NCBI RefSeq assembly: GCF_022348165.1
Contig: NZ_JAKRFI010000001.1
Coordinates: 248,001 to 312,000 of the forward strand
Source: Halomonas sp. McH1-25
GTDB taxonomy: Bacteria; Pseudomonadota; Gammaproteobacteria; Pseudomonadales; Halomonadaceae
Direction of reading: 5' to 3'
Length of the DNA: 64,000 nucleotides
The notes beneath the pieces were generated by a model, which made no database searches, was not told the DNA's origin, and saw only the letters and a list, made by a program, of their open reading frames with translations. The position numbers and the translations under genes were made by a program. Shown piece by piece: positions 47,975-57,500 of the stretch (position 1 is its first letter; each line of letters begins with the position of its first letter).

Positions 47975-49183
47975 ATGGACGAACGAAAGGGCGCTTTTTC
48001 CGCGCTTGAGCCACTGCCTGGCGTGCGAAACGAGGGGGCGCTTGCGCCTGGCCACTCCCGGCCGGCTACGGCGCGAATATCGGCACGGGATGACATCGAG
48101 GCCATTGGACACTGGCTTGCCGAATATGCCGCCAGCCCACAGACGCTCCGCGCCTACCGCAAGGAAGCCGAAAGGCTCATGCTGTGGCTCGCAGATAACG
48201 GGCTGGCCCTGCGGGACATCGACCGACGCTGGCTGGAAGCCTACGAAAGCTTCCTTGCCGACCCACGCCCAACGGAGCGCTGGATCGGCCCACCCAGGGC
48301 TCGTTCGCATCCACAGTGGCGTCCTTTTCGCGGTCCGCTATCCGCCGCCAGCCGGCGGCAGAGCCTGGTCATCCTGCAAGGTCTTTTTGCCTGGTTGGTC
48401 GAGGCAGGGTGGGTGGAACACAATCCCTTCCGACTCATGCGGGACAAGCGCCGGCGTATGGATAACCGCCAGACGCACATCGAGCGCTACCTGGAACGGC
48501 CCATCTGGGACTGGCTATGGCAATGGCTCAATCGTCCCTGCGGCGAGGAGACCACAAGTCGCCAACGGCTGGCCTGGCATCGGCGGAGGTTCATGTTCGG
48601 TTTCGGTTATTTGCTCGCGCCACGCATCGCCGAAATGGCCCAGGCGCGCATGAGCGACTTCCAGTACCGAGAAGGGCGCTGGTGGTGGAACGTCATAGGC
48701 AAGGGAAGCAAACGGGCCAGTATCCCGGTGCCGCCCGACATGCTGGTCCTGTTGACCGACTGGCGAATCGCCCTGGGAATGGATGCACTGCCGGACCGCG
48801 ATGACGAGCGTCCTGTGCTGTGTCGCCTGGATGGCAGGACAGGCGTGACCGACAATCAGCTTTATCGCCTGATAAAAGAAGCCTTTCGTGACGCCGCAAG
48901 CGACCTGGCGCGCCAAGACACGGGAACAGGTCAAGGCGGCGTATCCGCCATGTCCCGCCAATTGGCCAAGGCATCGCCTCACTGGCTGCGGCACACCGCC
49001 ATCACCCATCAGGCCCAGGCCGGCGTCGAGCTGCGCTATCTGGCCAAGACGGCGCGACATACACGCTTGGATACCACGGCCCGCTATCTGCATGCCGAAG
49101 CCGAGGAATGGCAACGCCAAATAGCCACCCATCGCCTCGATATCGCCGCAAGGGCGGACGATACCGGGAGTGAGTCGTTATAA
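47975..49183 (+). CDS. Tyrosine recombinase (integrase family)
   Basis: A 402-residue recombinase with the complete catalytic set: Arg217 (LAPRIAEMAQ), Lys243/Lys246 (IGKGSKRAS), His336 and Arg339 (PHWLRHTAI), His362 (ARHTRLDTT) and the nucleophile Tyr371 (ARYLHAE). The N-terminal region (about 40-180) is a core-binding SAM-like domain with SPQTLRAYRKEAERLMLWLA. The weak ribosome binding site makes the start uncertain. No phage genes are adjacent, so it is not clearly an integrase; the partner is the divergent KfrA-like gene. Confidence 0.88.
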   Translation: MDERKGAFSALEPLPGVRNEGALAPGHSRPATARISARDDIEAIGHWLAEYAASPQTLRAYRKEAERLMLWLADNGLALRDIDRRWLEAYESFLADPRPTERWIGPPRARSHPQWRPFRGPLSAASRRQSLVILQGLFAWLVEAGWVEHNPFRLMRDKRRRMDNRQTHIERYLERPIWDWLWQWLNRPCGEETTSRQRLAWHRRRFMFGFGYLLAPRIAEMAQARMSDFQYREGRWWWNVIGKGSKRASIPVPPDMLVLLTDWRIALGMDALPDRDDERPVLCRLDGRTGVTDNQLYRLIKEAFRDAASDLARQDTGTGQGGVSAMSRQLAKASPHWLRHTAITHQAQAGVELRYLAKTARHTRLDTTARYLHAEAEEWQRQIATHRLDIAARADDTGSESL

Positions 49184-49257
49184 TGAGGATTAGAACCCAA
49201 CGCTTGCTTGCACATCGCTAGTCAATGGCGGCCCCAAGCAACTCGCAAGGAGATTTC

Positions 49258-49674
49258 ATGAGTGCACAAGACGCCCAGGCCGAGCTGATCGAGGAATTCA
49301 GCATTTTCGATAACTGGATGGATCGTTATCAGTACATCATCGACATGGGAAAGCAGCTACCGAATTTCCCCGAAGCACTGAAGACCCCGGAAACGAAGAT
49401 CCAGGGCTGCCAGTCGAACGTATGGATGCATCACGAACGCCAGGGCGATGTCGTGCATTTTCTGGCGACGTCGGATGCCGCCATCGTCTCGGGTCTGATT
49501 GCCGTGCTGATGCGGATCTACAATGACCGGAGCCCAGAGGAAATCGTCGACACACCACCCAGTTTTCTCGAAGAGCTGGGCCTGGACAAGCATCTGTCGC
49601 CGACGCGCTCCAATGGCCTGCATGCCATGCTGCAGCGAATCTATAGCGTTGCGGAGCAGGAGACTGACGAATAA
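49258..49674 (+). CDS. sufE: SufE family Fe-S assembly protein
   Basis: A 138-residue protein with the sulfur-accepting Cys51 in ETKIQGCQSNVW, the same number as E. coli SufE. AAGGAG lies just before ATG 49258, so a longer upstream frame is rejected. SufE takes persulfide sulfur from SufS and hands it to SufB. Partner sufS genes are not in this window; a stand-alone sufE or csdE-like gene is common. Confidence 0.9.
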   Translation: MSAQDAQAELIEEFSIFDNWMDRYQYIIDMGKQLPNFPEALKTPETKIQGCQSNVWMHHERQGDVVHFLATSDAAIVSGLIAVLMRIYNDRSPEEIVDTPPSFLEELGLDKHLSPTRSNGLHAMLQRIYSVAEQETDE

Positions 49675-49686
49675 TCGTCGAGCGAC

Positions 49687-49959
49687 TCAGTGCGGATGGT
49701 GGCGGCTGTCCGCACCCTGGACATGATGGCAGCAGGGCGGTACGGGATCCACGCCTCCCGGATGCCAGGGATGACACTTGAAAATTCGCTTCAACGCCAG
49801 CCAGCTTCCGCGAGCCGGCCCGTGTTCACGCACTGCCTCGATCGCATACTGGGAGCAGCTTGGCCAGAAACGGCAGCGAGGCCCCAGGAGCGGACTGAGA
49901 ACATATTGGTATAGCCGAAGCAGGCCAATGAGCAGGGCGCTCGAAACGCGTTGCAACAT
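49687..49959 (-). CDS. yidD: YidD membrane protein insertion factor
   Basis: A 90-residue protein with an N-terminal amphipathic membrane helix and the family motif [20 protein letters not shown] (residues 21-40), then [17 protein letters not shown]. The cysteines and prolines are typical. YidD helps YidC insert inner-membrane proteins. Usually yidD is near rpmH and yidC; here it is apart from them, next to hisI. Confidence 0.9.
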   Translation of the reverse strand: MLQRVSSALLIGLLRLYQYVLSPLLGPRCRFWPSCSQYAIEAVREHGPARGSWLALKRIFKCHPWHPGGVDPVPPCCHHVQGADSRHHPH

Positions 49960-49962
49960 GAA

Positions 49963-50406
49963 TCACCGCTTGCCGGAATAGAGTTGCGCAGGATCGATCA
50001 TCGGTTCGCTGTCGACACTGGCCTGCTCGGCATCGACCTCGAGGTAGAAACAACTGCGCCGGCCCGTATGGCAGGCCGGGCCGGTCTGGTCGACGCTCAG
50101 CAATAGCGTGTCGCCATCGCAATCCAGCCAGGCTCGTTTCAGGTGCTGCTCCTGACCCGACGACTCACCCTTGCGCCATAGTTTGCCGCGCGAACGCGAC
50201 CAGTAACACACGCGACCGGTGCGCAAGGTTTCCTGCAACGACTCGCGATTCATCCATGCCATCATCAATACTTCGCCGCTATCGTGCTGCTGGGCGATGG
50301 CCGGGATCAGTCCGCCTTCATTCCAACGCACGGCTTCCAGAATCTCCGCCAGAGGACGGCGGGTGCCGGGGGAGGCGTTTTCCAGGGTTTTGAACAACTC
50401 ACTCAT
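49963..50406 (-). CDS. hisI: Phosphoribosyl-AMP cyclohydrolase (HisI)
   Basis: A 147-residue stand-alone HisI, without a HisE domain. ATG 50406 lies in the 3' end of zur, an 8-base overlap. Motifs are LMMAWMNRESLQET, CYWSRSRGKLWRKGESSG, LDCDGDTLLLSV and GPACHTGRRSCFY, which hold the metal-binding Asp and Cys residues. It opens the ring in histidine biosynthesis. Being coupled to zur is notable because the enzyme needs zinc, and zur-linked hisI paralogues often provide low-zinc versions. Confidence 0.9.
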   Translation of the reverse strand: MSELFKTLENASPGTRRPLAEILEAVRWNEGGLIPAIAQQHDSGEVLMMAWMNRESLQETLRTGRVCYWSRSRGKLWRKGESSGQEQHLKRAWLDCDGDTLLLSVDQTGPACHTGRRSCFYLEVDAEQASVDSEPMIDPAQLYSGKR

Positions 50407-50875
50407 GTTGGCTCTCGGCAATGGAGGGTTCTCGTAGGCGTCCACGGCAGGCATCGCAGCTGCCCAACAACTCGATGGTCTGCCGATCGACCCGGAAGCC
50501 CAGCGCCTGGGCACGTTGACTCAATTGGGCGTTGACATCGTCGAGATGCAGTTCCTCGACCCGGCCACAGTGACGACAGATCAAAAGCTGAAAGCCATGC
50601 GTGTGTTCGGGGCAAGGACAAGCCACGTAGGCATTGAGAGACTCGATGCGATGCACCAGCCCCTGCTCGATCAGGAAGTCGAGCGCACGGTAGACCGTGG
50701 GCGGTCTTGCCGAGGCGTGCTCGCTGGTCAGGTGATCGAGCAACTCATAGGCCTTTAGCCCCCCGGGAGACGAGGAGATCATTTCCAGCACCCGGCGGCG
50801 TATCGGTGTGAACCGCACGCCACGCTGCTGGCATTGTCGCTCGGCCTGCTGTATCAGAAGTCGGGTGTCCGGCAT
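50399..50875 (-). CDS. zur: Zur-like Fur-family zinc uptake regulator
   Basis: A 158-residue Fur-family repressor. Residues 15-85 are the winged helix (RFTPIRRRVLEMISSS, then RPPTVYRALDFLIEQGLVH). The zinc sites include the pairs CRHCGRV near 103 and CDACRG near 142, and the His-rich PEHTHGFQ at 90-97. With zinc it should block zinc importers and zinc-sparing genes. The adjacent coupled hisI suggests zinc-linked control of histidine synthesis. Confidence 0.85.
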   Translation of the reverse strand: MPDTRLLIQQAERQCQQRGVRFTPIRRRVLEMISSSPGGLKAYELLDHLTSEHASARPPTVYRALDFLIEQGLVHRIESLNAYVACPCPEHTHGFQLLICRHCGRVEELHLDDVNAQLSQRAQALGFRVDRQTIELLGSCDACRGRLREPSIAESQHE

Positions 50876-50935
50876 TCGGTTCGATCGCTTGGCGAAAAGG
50901 GCATTTTACGCGCCTGGCCGCCTGACGGCCAGGAA

Positions 50936-51097
50936 GGCACTTTCCAGACAGAATCTGGGGGCTGTCTGGAAAGTCGAGGAGCGACGGTAAGACAAGGCGA
51001 AAATCGGCGAAAGAGCGGAGTTTACGCGGTGTAAATGAGCACCTTGAGCCGATTTTTAACGCAGTATTGCCGAGCGCAGTACTTTTCGGACAGTGCC
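50936..51097. repeat. 162-bp MITE-like intergenic element
   Basis: The gap between zur and the ATP-grasp gene holds an element bounded by imperfect inverted ends: GGCACTTTCCAGACAG (50936-50951) against GGCACTGTCCGAAAAG read from 51097 leftward, 12 of 16 matches. Inside the left end a perfect 13-bp hairpin (ACTTTCCAGACAG / CTGTCTGGAAAGT) spans 50939-50974. The interior (AAGGCGAAAATCGG, then TTTACGCGGTGTAAATGAGC) looks like a dispersed repeat found in gammaproteobacterial genomes. It ends within the stop codon of the ATP-grasp gene. No coding potential is seen. Confidence 0.55.
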
Positions 51098-52059
51098 TAG
51101 GACGCCGACTGCAGTTCGCCCCGCCGGGCAAAGTGATGCCGGGCAAACGCGACGCGCGCGTCGACATTGGCGCCATCGGGCTGCTTCTCGATGAGGTCGA
51201 GACGCGGCCTAAGGCCTTCGCCGTTAGTCATCTGGATCGCCAGCCCTGGCCGCGCGTTCAGCTCCAGCAGCATCGGACCGTGGCGTCGGTCCAGCACCAT
51301 GTCGGTTCCCAAATAGCCCAGCCCCGTCATCTCGTAGCAACTGGCCGCCAGTTTGAGCAGGACTTCCCAGTCGGGAATGCATAGGCTGGCAAGCTCATGC
51401 CCGGTGTCGGGATGGTCCATTCTGGGGCGGTCGAATTGCACGCCACGCAAGGCCGTGCCGGTGGCGATATCGAGCCCTACACCGACAGCCCCTTGGTGAA
51501 GGTTGGCCTTGCCGTCCGAGGCGGCAGTGGATAGACGCATCATGGCCATCACCGGATAGCCCTTGAAGACGATGACACGAATATCCGGCACGCCTTCGTA
51601 GGTGTATTCGGCAAGAAACTCGTCGAAGGAGATCAGCGTCTCCACCAGGGCGATATCCGTCGCGCCGCCCAGCGAATAGAGCCCTGAGAGGATATTCGAT
51701 ACGTGGCGCTCGAGGTCTTCGCGCTGTAGCCGGTGTCCGCTGGGTTTGATGTAGCCATCGGCATCCTGGTGTTCGATGACCAGAATGCCCTTGCCACCGC
51801 TACCCTTGGCGGGCTTGATGGCGAAGCCCTCATGCCCGTCGACCATATCGGCAATGTGCTTGACGTCGAACTGGGTCGTCACGGTACCGATCAGATCGGG
51901 GGTCGTGATACCGAATCGCTTGGCCAGCAGCTTGGTTTTCAACTTGTCATCCACCAACGGAAACAGGTGGCGACTGTTATATCGGCTGATATAGCGAATG
52001 TTCCGCCGATTCATGCCGATGATGCCCTTGGCTTTGAGTTGTCCGGGACTGGCCCACAT
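51097..52059 (-). CDS. RimK-like ATP-grasp ligase (alpha-L-glutamate ligase-like)
   Basis: A 320-residue ATP-grasp protein. GFAIKPAKGSGGKGILVIE (near residues 78-96) is the nucleotide loop, then PDIRVIVFKGYPVMAMMR, and the C-terminal MLLELNARPGLAIQMTN (about 270-286) carries the metal ligands Glu and Asn. It should form amide bonds, perhaps adding glutamate-like residues to a protein or peptide. It is the last gene of a three-gene operon with a transglutaminase-like membrane protein and a retropepsin-like protease. The target is unknown. Confidence 0.85.
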   Translation of the reverse strand: MWASPGQLKAKGIIGMNRRNIRYISRYNSRHLFPLVDDKLKTKLLAKRFGITTPDLIGTVTTQFDVKHIADMVDGHEGFAIKPAKGSGGKGILVIEHQDADGYIKPSGHRLQREDLERHVSNILSGLYSLGGATDIALVETLISFDEFLAEYTYEGVPDIRVIVFKGYPVMAMMRLSTAASDGKANLHQGAVGVGLDIATGTALRGVQFDRPRMDHPDTGHELASLCIPDWEVLLKLAASCYEMTGLGYLGTDMVLDRRHGPMLLELNARPGLAIQMTNGEGLRPRLDLIEKQPDGANVDARVAFARHHFARRGELQSAS

Positions 52060-52063
52060 GGCA

Positions 52064-53572
52064 TCAATCCTCCGTAATCGGCTTGAAACGACGCAGCTCG
52101 AGCAAACGGTAACCCGTATAGTTGCCCAGCAGCAGAATGAAGGCCATCAGGATCAGTTGGACGCCCAGGAAATTGAACGTGATGTGACGAATCCAGGGGT
52201 TGTTCATTGCCAGGTAGGCCAGGACCGCCGTCAGCAAACTGCCGCCGCCCTGGATCAAGACCTGCTTGGGACCTTCCTCTTCCCATAGGATCGACATGCG
52301 CTCGATGGTCCAGCTCAGGATGATCATCGGGAAGAAAGTAATGGTCAGGCCGGCATTCAGCCCCATTCGGTAGGCCACCACCGAGAACAGCGAGATGATA
52401 GCGATCACCGTGATGATCACCGCCGAGACGCGTGCCACCAGCAACAGGTTGAGATGCGACAGATAGCTGCGAATCACCAACCCTACGGCCACGACCAGCA
52501 GGAAACCGACCAGGCCGGTGAAAAGCGAGGTTTGAATGAAGGCCAGCGCGATCAGTACCGGCATGAACGTGCCCGATGTCTTGATGCCAACCAGCACGCG
52601 CAGCAGCACGACGACCAGTGCACCGATGGGAATCAGCAGGATGGTCTTGAACAGCGACTGCTCTTCCAGCGGTAAGCTGTGAATCGAGAAATTGAGTAGC
52701 GTGTTGTTCATCAGCTGGTTGCGAACGGCCACGGCAGCCGGCTCGTTGTGCTTGAGCATCGAGAAGCTGACCCGGGAATTGCTACCGCCCTGAACCTCGA
52801 GCACAGGTTGTCCACTGGCCTCCCAGAGCAGAAGGTTGTCGGGCCGCCCCTGCTCGCCGGTGGCCGGATTGAGAATCACCCAGTCACCGTCCTCATCGAA
52901 GACCTGCAGCCAGGAAGAGAGCGCTTGGCGACGGCGACCGTCCTCGAGCATCAAGCCGTCGACCTCGCGTGCAGCGATGCCGGCCTGGTTAAGCAGGCGC
53001 ACGAGCAGGGCCGGCCTATCGAAGCGGTTCAACAGCAAGCGTGCGTTCTCATCCTGACGATCGCCGCTGAAATCCTGAATCAATTCCCGGGCAAAGGTGA
53101 ACGCATCTGCGGATTGCTGATGCGCCCGGGCAATGATGCCTTGAGCGGCGGTATCGTAGGGGCGCTCCCAGGCAATATCCTGAGGAATCGCTGGCGGCTG
53201 GATAGACGGCGCCTCGGCATCGGGAGCGACCAGCAACTGCACGGAATAATAGAGCTGCTGACTGCCACTGGCTTCACGGATGGCCCATTGGGCGCGACGT
53301 CCGGCATCGTCATCGAGGAAGGACAGGCCATAACCGGAAGAGGCCGTGTTCTCGGTCAGTACCCGAAAATTTTCCTGATGCGAGGGCAGGGCGAGGTTCA
53401 CCTTGATGGGTCCACCGTTGGCAAAGAAGTTCACCTGGGCTTCGACCTCCCAGACCTCCCTCTGCTCACCCGGCGTCCACGGTACATCGAACTCGATGTG
53501 GCGATACACGGTCATGACGATGCCGGCCAGCATCAGGACGCCGACCAGCAGATAGAAGGGTGCACGTGACAT
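52064..53572 (-). CDS. Inactive-transglutaminase membrane protein with 7-TM C-terminus
   Basis: A 502-residue protein. An N-terminal helix (5-22) anchors a large periplasmic part (about 25-300) with a transglutaminase-like fold pattern (LLNQAGIAAREVDGL, WLQVFDEDGDWVILNPATGE) that appears to lack the catalytic Cys. The C-terminal half (about 305-495) holds seven helices. This fits the family annotated as inactive transglutaminase, found together with RimK-like ligases and retropepsin-like proteases. It lies between those two genes with gaps of 4 and 14 bases. Confidence 0.85.
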   Translation of the reverse strand: MSRAPFYLLVGVLMLAGIVMTVYRHIEFDVPWTPGEQREVWEVEAQVNFFANGGPIKVNLALPSHQENFRVLTENTASSGYGLSFLDDDAGRRAQWAIREASGSQQLYYSVQLLVAPDAEAPSIQPPAIPQDIAWERPYDTAAQGIIARAHQQSADAFTFARELIQDFSGDRQDENARLLLNRFDRPALLVRLLNQAGIAAREVDGLMLEDGRRRQALSSWLQVFDEDGDWVILNPATGEQGRPDNLLLWEASGQPVLEVQGGSNSRVSFSMLKHNEPAAVAVRNQLMNNTLLNFSIHSLPLEEQSLFKTILLIPIGALVVVLLRVLVGIKTSGTFMPVLIALAFIQTSLFTGLVGFLLVVAVGLVIRSYLSHLNLLLVARVSAVIITVIAIISLFSVVAYRMGLNAGLTITFFPMIILSWTIERMSILWEEEGPKQVLIQGGGSLLTAVLAYLAMNNPWIRHITFNFLGVQLILMAFILLLGNYTGYRLLELRRFKPITED

Positions 53573-53586
53573 GGATCGAAAGGTCC

Positions 53587-54444
53587 TTACTCGTCTTCGT
53601 CGTCATCGACGCGGTCGCCGGCTTCATCCTCGGCCGCCATCTCGGCGGATTCCCCGCCCGGATATTCCGGACGTTCGTGAAGATAGGCCTGAGCGACGTC
53701 TATCAGGGCGATATCCATCATGAATCGTCGCCCGAGCAGGACGGGATAATTCAGGTGGGTACGGTTATTGAGCGTGAACTCGACATTTTGCTTGATCGGG
53801 CCCAGCTCCATCAGCAAGCTGACCACCGGCCGACTCTCTTCACCGGAAGCCTGGATGATTCTCACCCGGCGCACGACCTCGGCCTCTATCCACTTGTCGC
53901 GTACGGCATCGATGGCAACGGCGTCTTCATCCAGAGCCAGCTTGAAGCGCACCCAATCTTCGCCTTCGCGCTCGAATTCGGTAATCTCGCGGGCCGATAG
54001 CGATGCGGTGTTGGCGCCAGAATCGACACGTGCCTTGAGATAGGTGCCTACGTTAGGAAAACCGACCCACTCCGTACGGCCCAGCAACGTTTTATTCTCC
54101 AACGCAGCGATGTCATCGCTAGGGCATTCGGGCATGACGACGCCCGGCTCATTGTCGAGCGTCTCGACATCGGCTCGCAGGGCTCTAACCAGTCCACCGA
54201 TTTCCCGCACATCGGCACCGACACGCTCGAGTCGGTCCTGCTGACCTTGACGAGAAGCCTCCTGTACTTGGCAAGAGGTCGCCAGAGTCGCTTCGAGTTC
54301 ACCGATTCGGTCGTTGAAGCGTGACGTGGTCAACAATTCGTCGAGCCGGTCGCCTTCGTCGGGCTGGGGTTGCAGGGCACAGCCGCCCAGGAGCAACAAG
54401 CCAGCAGAAACCGCCAGTAGCTCACGTCGAATCGGCATGATCAT
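53587..54444 (-). CDS. Retropepsin-like lipoprotein protease
   Basis: A 285-residue protein with a lipoprotein signal (RRELLAVSAGLLLLGGCALQ; lipobox Cys near residue 22), a coiled stalk (about 35-110), and a retropepsin-like aspartyl protease domain with YLKARVDSGANTASLSA (catalytic Asp in DSGA) and PVLLGRRFMMDI as the second conserved block. The family is often labelled ATP-dependent zinc protease, but the DSGA motif is that of an aspartic protease. The C-terminus is very acidic. ATG 54444 has AAGG upstream; longer frames are unlikely. It starts the ligase-transglutaminase operon. Confidence 0.85.
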   Translation of the reverse strand: MIMPIRRELLAVSAGLLLLGGCALQPQPDEGDRLDELLTTSRFNDRIGELEATLATSCQVQEASRQGQQDRLERVGADVREIGGLVRALRADVETLDNEPGVVMPECPSDDIAALENKTLLGRTEWVGFPNVGTYLKARVDSGANTASLSAREITEFEREGEDWVRFKLALDEDAVAIDAVRDKWIEAEVVRRVRIIQASGEESRPVVSLLMELGPIKQNVEFTLNNRTHLNYPVLLGRRFMMDIALIDVAQAYLHERPEYPGGESAEMAAEDEAGDRVDDDEDE

Positions 54445-54537
54445 GTCATTCCTTAGTAACAGCCATTGATGCGATAGAGATCCGGGCCACACAGGCCATA
54501 GGGACGCGATAGTAAAGGAATCGATGGTCAATGGTCC

Positions 54538-54565
54538 ATGCGGGCGCGACGCGTCGCGCCCGCAT
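54538..54565. terminator. 28-bp GC-rich palindrome after the RND operon
   Basis: The stretch is a perfect palindrome of two 14-base halves (ATGCGGGCGCGACG and its complement) with no loop spacer. It lies 10 bases past the 3' end of the RND pump gene and about 95 bases upstream of the retropepsin-like gene. It has no T-run, so it may act as a weak terminator or a protein-binding site. Confidence 0.45.
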
Positions 54566-54574
54566 TAGACACAC

Positions 54575-57500
54575 TCAAGCCGAAGAGTTCACCGCATCGA
54601 CGTCTCGCGTGGCATTGTGATCGCGTGCCAGCAGGATATAGAACGCGGGCAGTACGAATAGCGTCAACAGAGTACCGATCCCCAGGCCGGCAGCAATGGT
54701 CAAGCCGATATCGAAGCGGCTGACTGCACCGGCTCCTGTTGCAAACAACAGCGGAACCATGGCGACGATCAGCGCGACCGACGTCATGATTATCGGGCGC
54801 AGGCGGATGGCCGCGGCCTCGATCACGGCATTGCGCCTGTCGAGGCCGCGCTCACGCTGCAGCAGGTTGGCAAATTCCACGATCAGGATACCATTCTTGG
54901 CGACGACGCCGATCAGGGTGATCAGGCCCACCTGGGTATAGATATTGACCGTAGAGATGCCGAGAGTGATGAACACCATGGCACCGGCCACCGACATGGG
55001 CACCGACACCAGAATGATCAGCGGATCCCGCCAGCTTTCGAACTGGGCAGCCAGCACAAGATAGATGACGATCAGCGACAGGAAGAAGGTCAGTACCAAG
55101 GCGCTGCCCTGATCCATGAGCTGACGAGAGGCCCCCTGATAATCCACCGAATAGCCGGCAGGCAGGGTCTCGGCCGCAGCCTGGTTGAGCCAGGTCAGCG
55201 CATCGCCGAGCGCTACGCCCGGGCGCGGCACACCTTCGAGAATCAAGGCGTTGAGCTGCTGGAACTGCGTTCGCTTGGACGGTTCGACATTACGCTCGAA
55301 GCTGACCAGGCTGCTCAGCGGCACCTGCTCGCCGGAATCGGCCTCGATGTAGTAGTTATCGATCATGGAGGCGTCGAGGCGATATTGCTGATCGACCTGC
55401 GGAATGACCTTGTAGCTACGCCCATCCATGCTGAAACGGTTGACGAAGCCTCCGCCCAGCATGGTCGACAGCGCCTGGCCCACGTCGGCCATGGTCAGCC
55501 CCAGGTCGGCGACCCGATCGCGATCGACACGGATGTCGGTCACCGGACGATCCAGATCGATGGATTTGCGCAGGAAGGCGAAATTGCCACTGGCCATGGC
55601 CTTGCCCAGCAGTTCGTCCGCAGCAGCGTTCAACTCCTCGAAGCTGTTGCCGGTCGCCAGCACGAACTGGACGGGCAAGCCACCGCTGGAACCGGGCAGG
55701 GAAGGGCGCGGGAATGCCGCCGTCTGCAACCCTGTCACCTGGGACAGAGCCGCCTGGAGGTTAGGCAAAACAGTCATCTGAGAAATATCGCGCTGACTCC
55801 AGGGCAGCATCTTGAAGCCGCCGAAGACGGTATCGGCACTCATGCCGCCCAGAATCATGAAGGTCTCGTTGTAGCCTTCGACCTGCTCGACGTTCGCCTG
55901 GATGTCGTTGGAATAACGCTTGAGATACTCGAGGGTTGCCGTCTGCGGAGCGGTACCCTGGAAGAACATGATGCCTTGATCCTCGGTAGGCGCCAGTTCG
56001 TTCTGACTGGTCACGAACATGAAATAGATCGATGCCAGCACGATCGCCGCGAACACGACCGGCACGGACACCGTCTGCAGGATCCCCGACAGGGCCGAGC
56101 GGTAGCCGTTGGCCAAGCGGTTGAAACTGCTCTCGACCAGGCGCTCGAAGCGCGTCGCATTGCCGTGGGGTTTGAGCACCTTGCCCGACAACATGGGCGA
56201 CAGGGTGAGGGCAATGACACCCGACACGACAACGGCCCCGGCCAAGGTAAATGCAAACTCGGTGAACAGCGAGCCCACCAGACCGCCCATGAAGCCGATC
56301 GGGGCATAGACGGCCACGAGCGTCGTGGTCATGGCGATGATCGGCGTCGCCATCTCACGCGCACCGTTTAGCGCGGCTTCGAAACGGCTTTCGCCTTCCT
56401 CGATATGCCGGTGCACGTTCTCGACGATGATAATGGCGTCGTCGACGACGAGACCGATGGCCAGCACCATGGAAAGTAGGGTCAACAGGTTCAGCGAGAA
56501 CCCCAGCATGAGCATGACGAAGGCGCCGCCGATCAGTGACAACGGGACGGCAACCGCCGGGACCAAAGCGGCACGAAACGACCCCAGGGTCAAAAAGATC
56601 ACCACCAGCACAATGACCAAGGCCTCGAGTAGCGTCTTGATCACTTCGTTGATGGAGTCCTCGATGAATTCGGAGGCATCGTAGGGCAACACGACATTGA
56701 GGCCAGTGGGAAGCTGGCTGCGTATCTCCGGCAAGGCCTCGCGCACGGCACGCGCCACGTCCAGAGGATTCGCTCCCGGCGCTTGCTCGATGGCCATGAA
56801 GCTAGCCGGCGTTCCCTTGTACCAGGCGATGCTGTCATAGCTTTCGGCCCCTAGATCGATGCGGGCGACATCGCGCAGCCGCACGAGATTGCCGTCATCG
56901 TTGCGTACCACCATGTCGGCGAACTGTTCAGGATCGCTGATATCGGTATTGGCAGTGAGGTTGATGGCCACGAATTCACTGCGCGTCTTGCCAACACCGG
57001 CTTGATAATTGTTGTTCTGCAGAACGTCGATGACCTGTTGCGGCGTAACGTTGAGCGCCGCCATACGCTGCGGATCCAGCCACACCCGCAGCGCGAAACT
57101 TTGGCCAAAGATTCGCGCCTTGGCCACTCCGGGCAGGGCCTGCAGCTTGGGCTGTACGACGCGGACCAGGTAATCGGTGATCTGAGGGACCGGCATCTGC
57201 TGGGAATAGAAGGCCAGATACATCAGCGCAGTCGAGTCGCCAGTGCTCGATTCGATGACCGGACTTTCCGCCGCTTCGGGCAGCACGCTGCGCTGGCTGG
57301 CCACCTTGGCCTGCACCTCGGCAAGTGCCGCATTGGCATCGTAGTTGAGTTCCATGTGAACCTCGATGGTCGAGGCGCCCTGGATACTCTCCGAGGTAAT
57401 GAAGTCGATGCCGTTGGCCTCGGCAATCGCCTGCTGCAGTGGCGTCGTAACGAAGCCCTGAACCAGCTCCGAACTGGCGCCGGGATAGGAGGTGCTTACC

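Noticed and set aside
47975-49183. The tyrosine recombinase as integrase of the prophage at 1-19 kb
   Set aside because: It lies 28 kb away among core genes and on the far side of tRNA-Ser, with no attachment repeats nearby.
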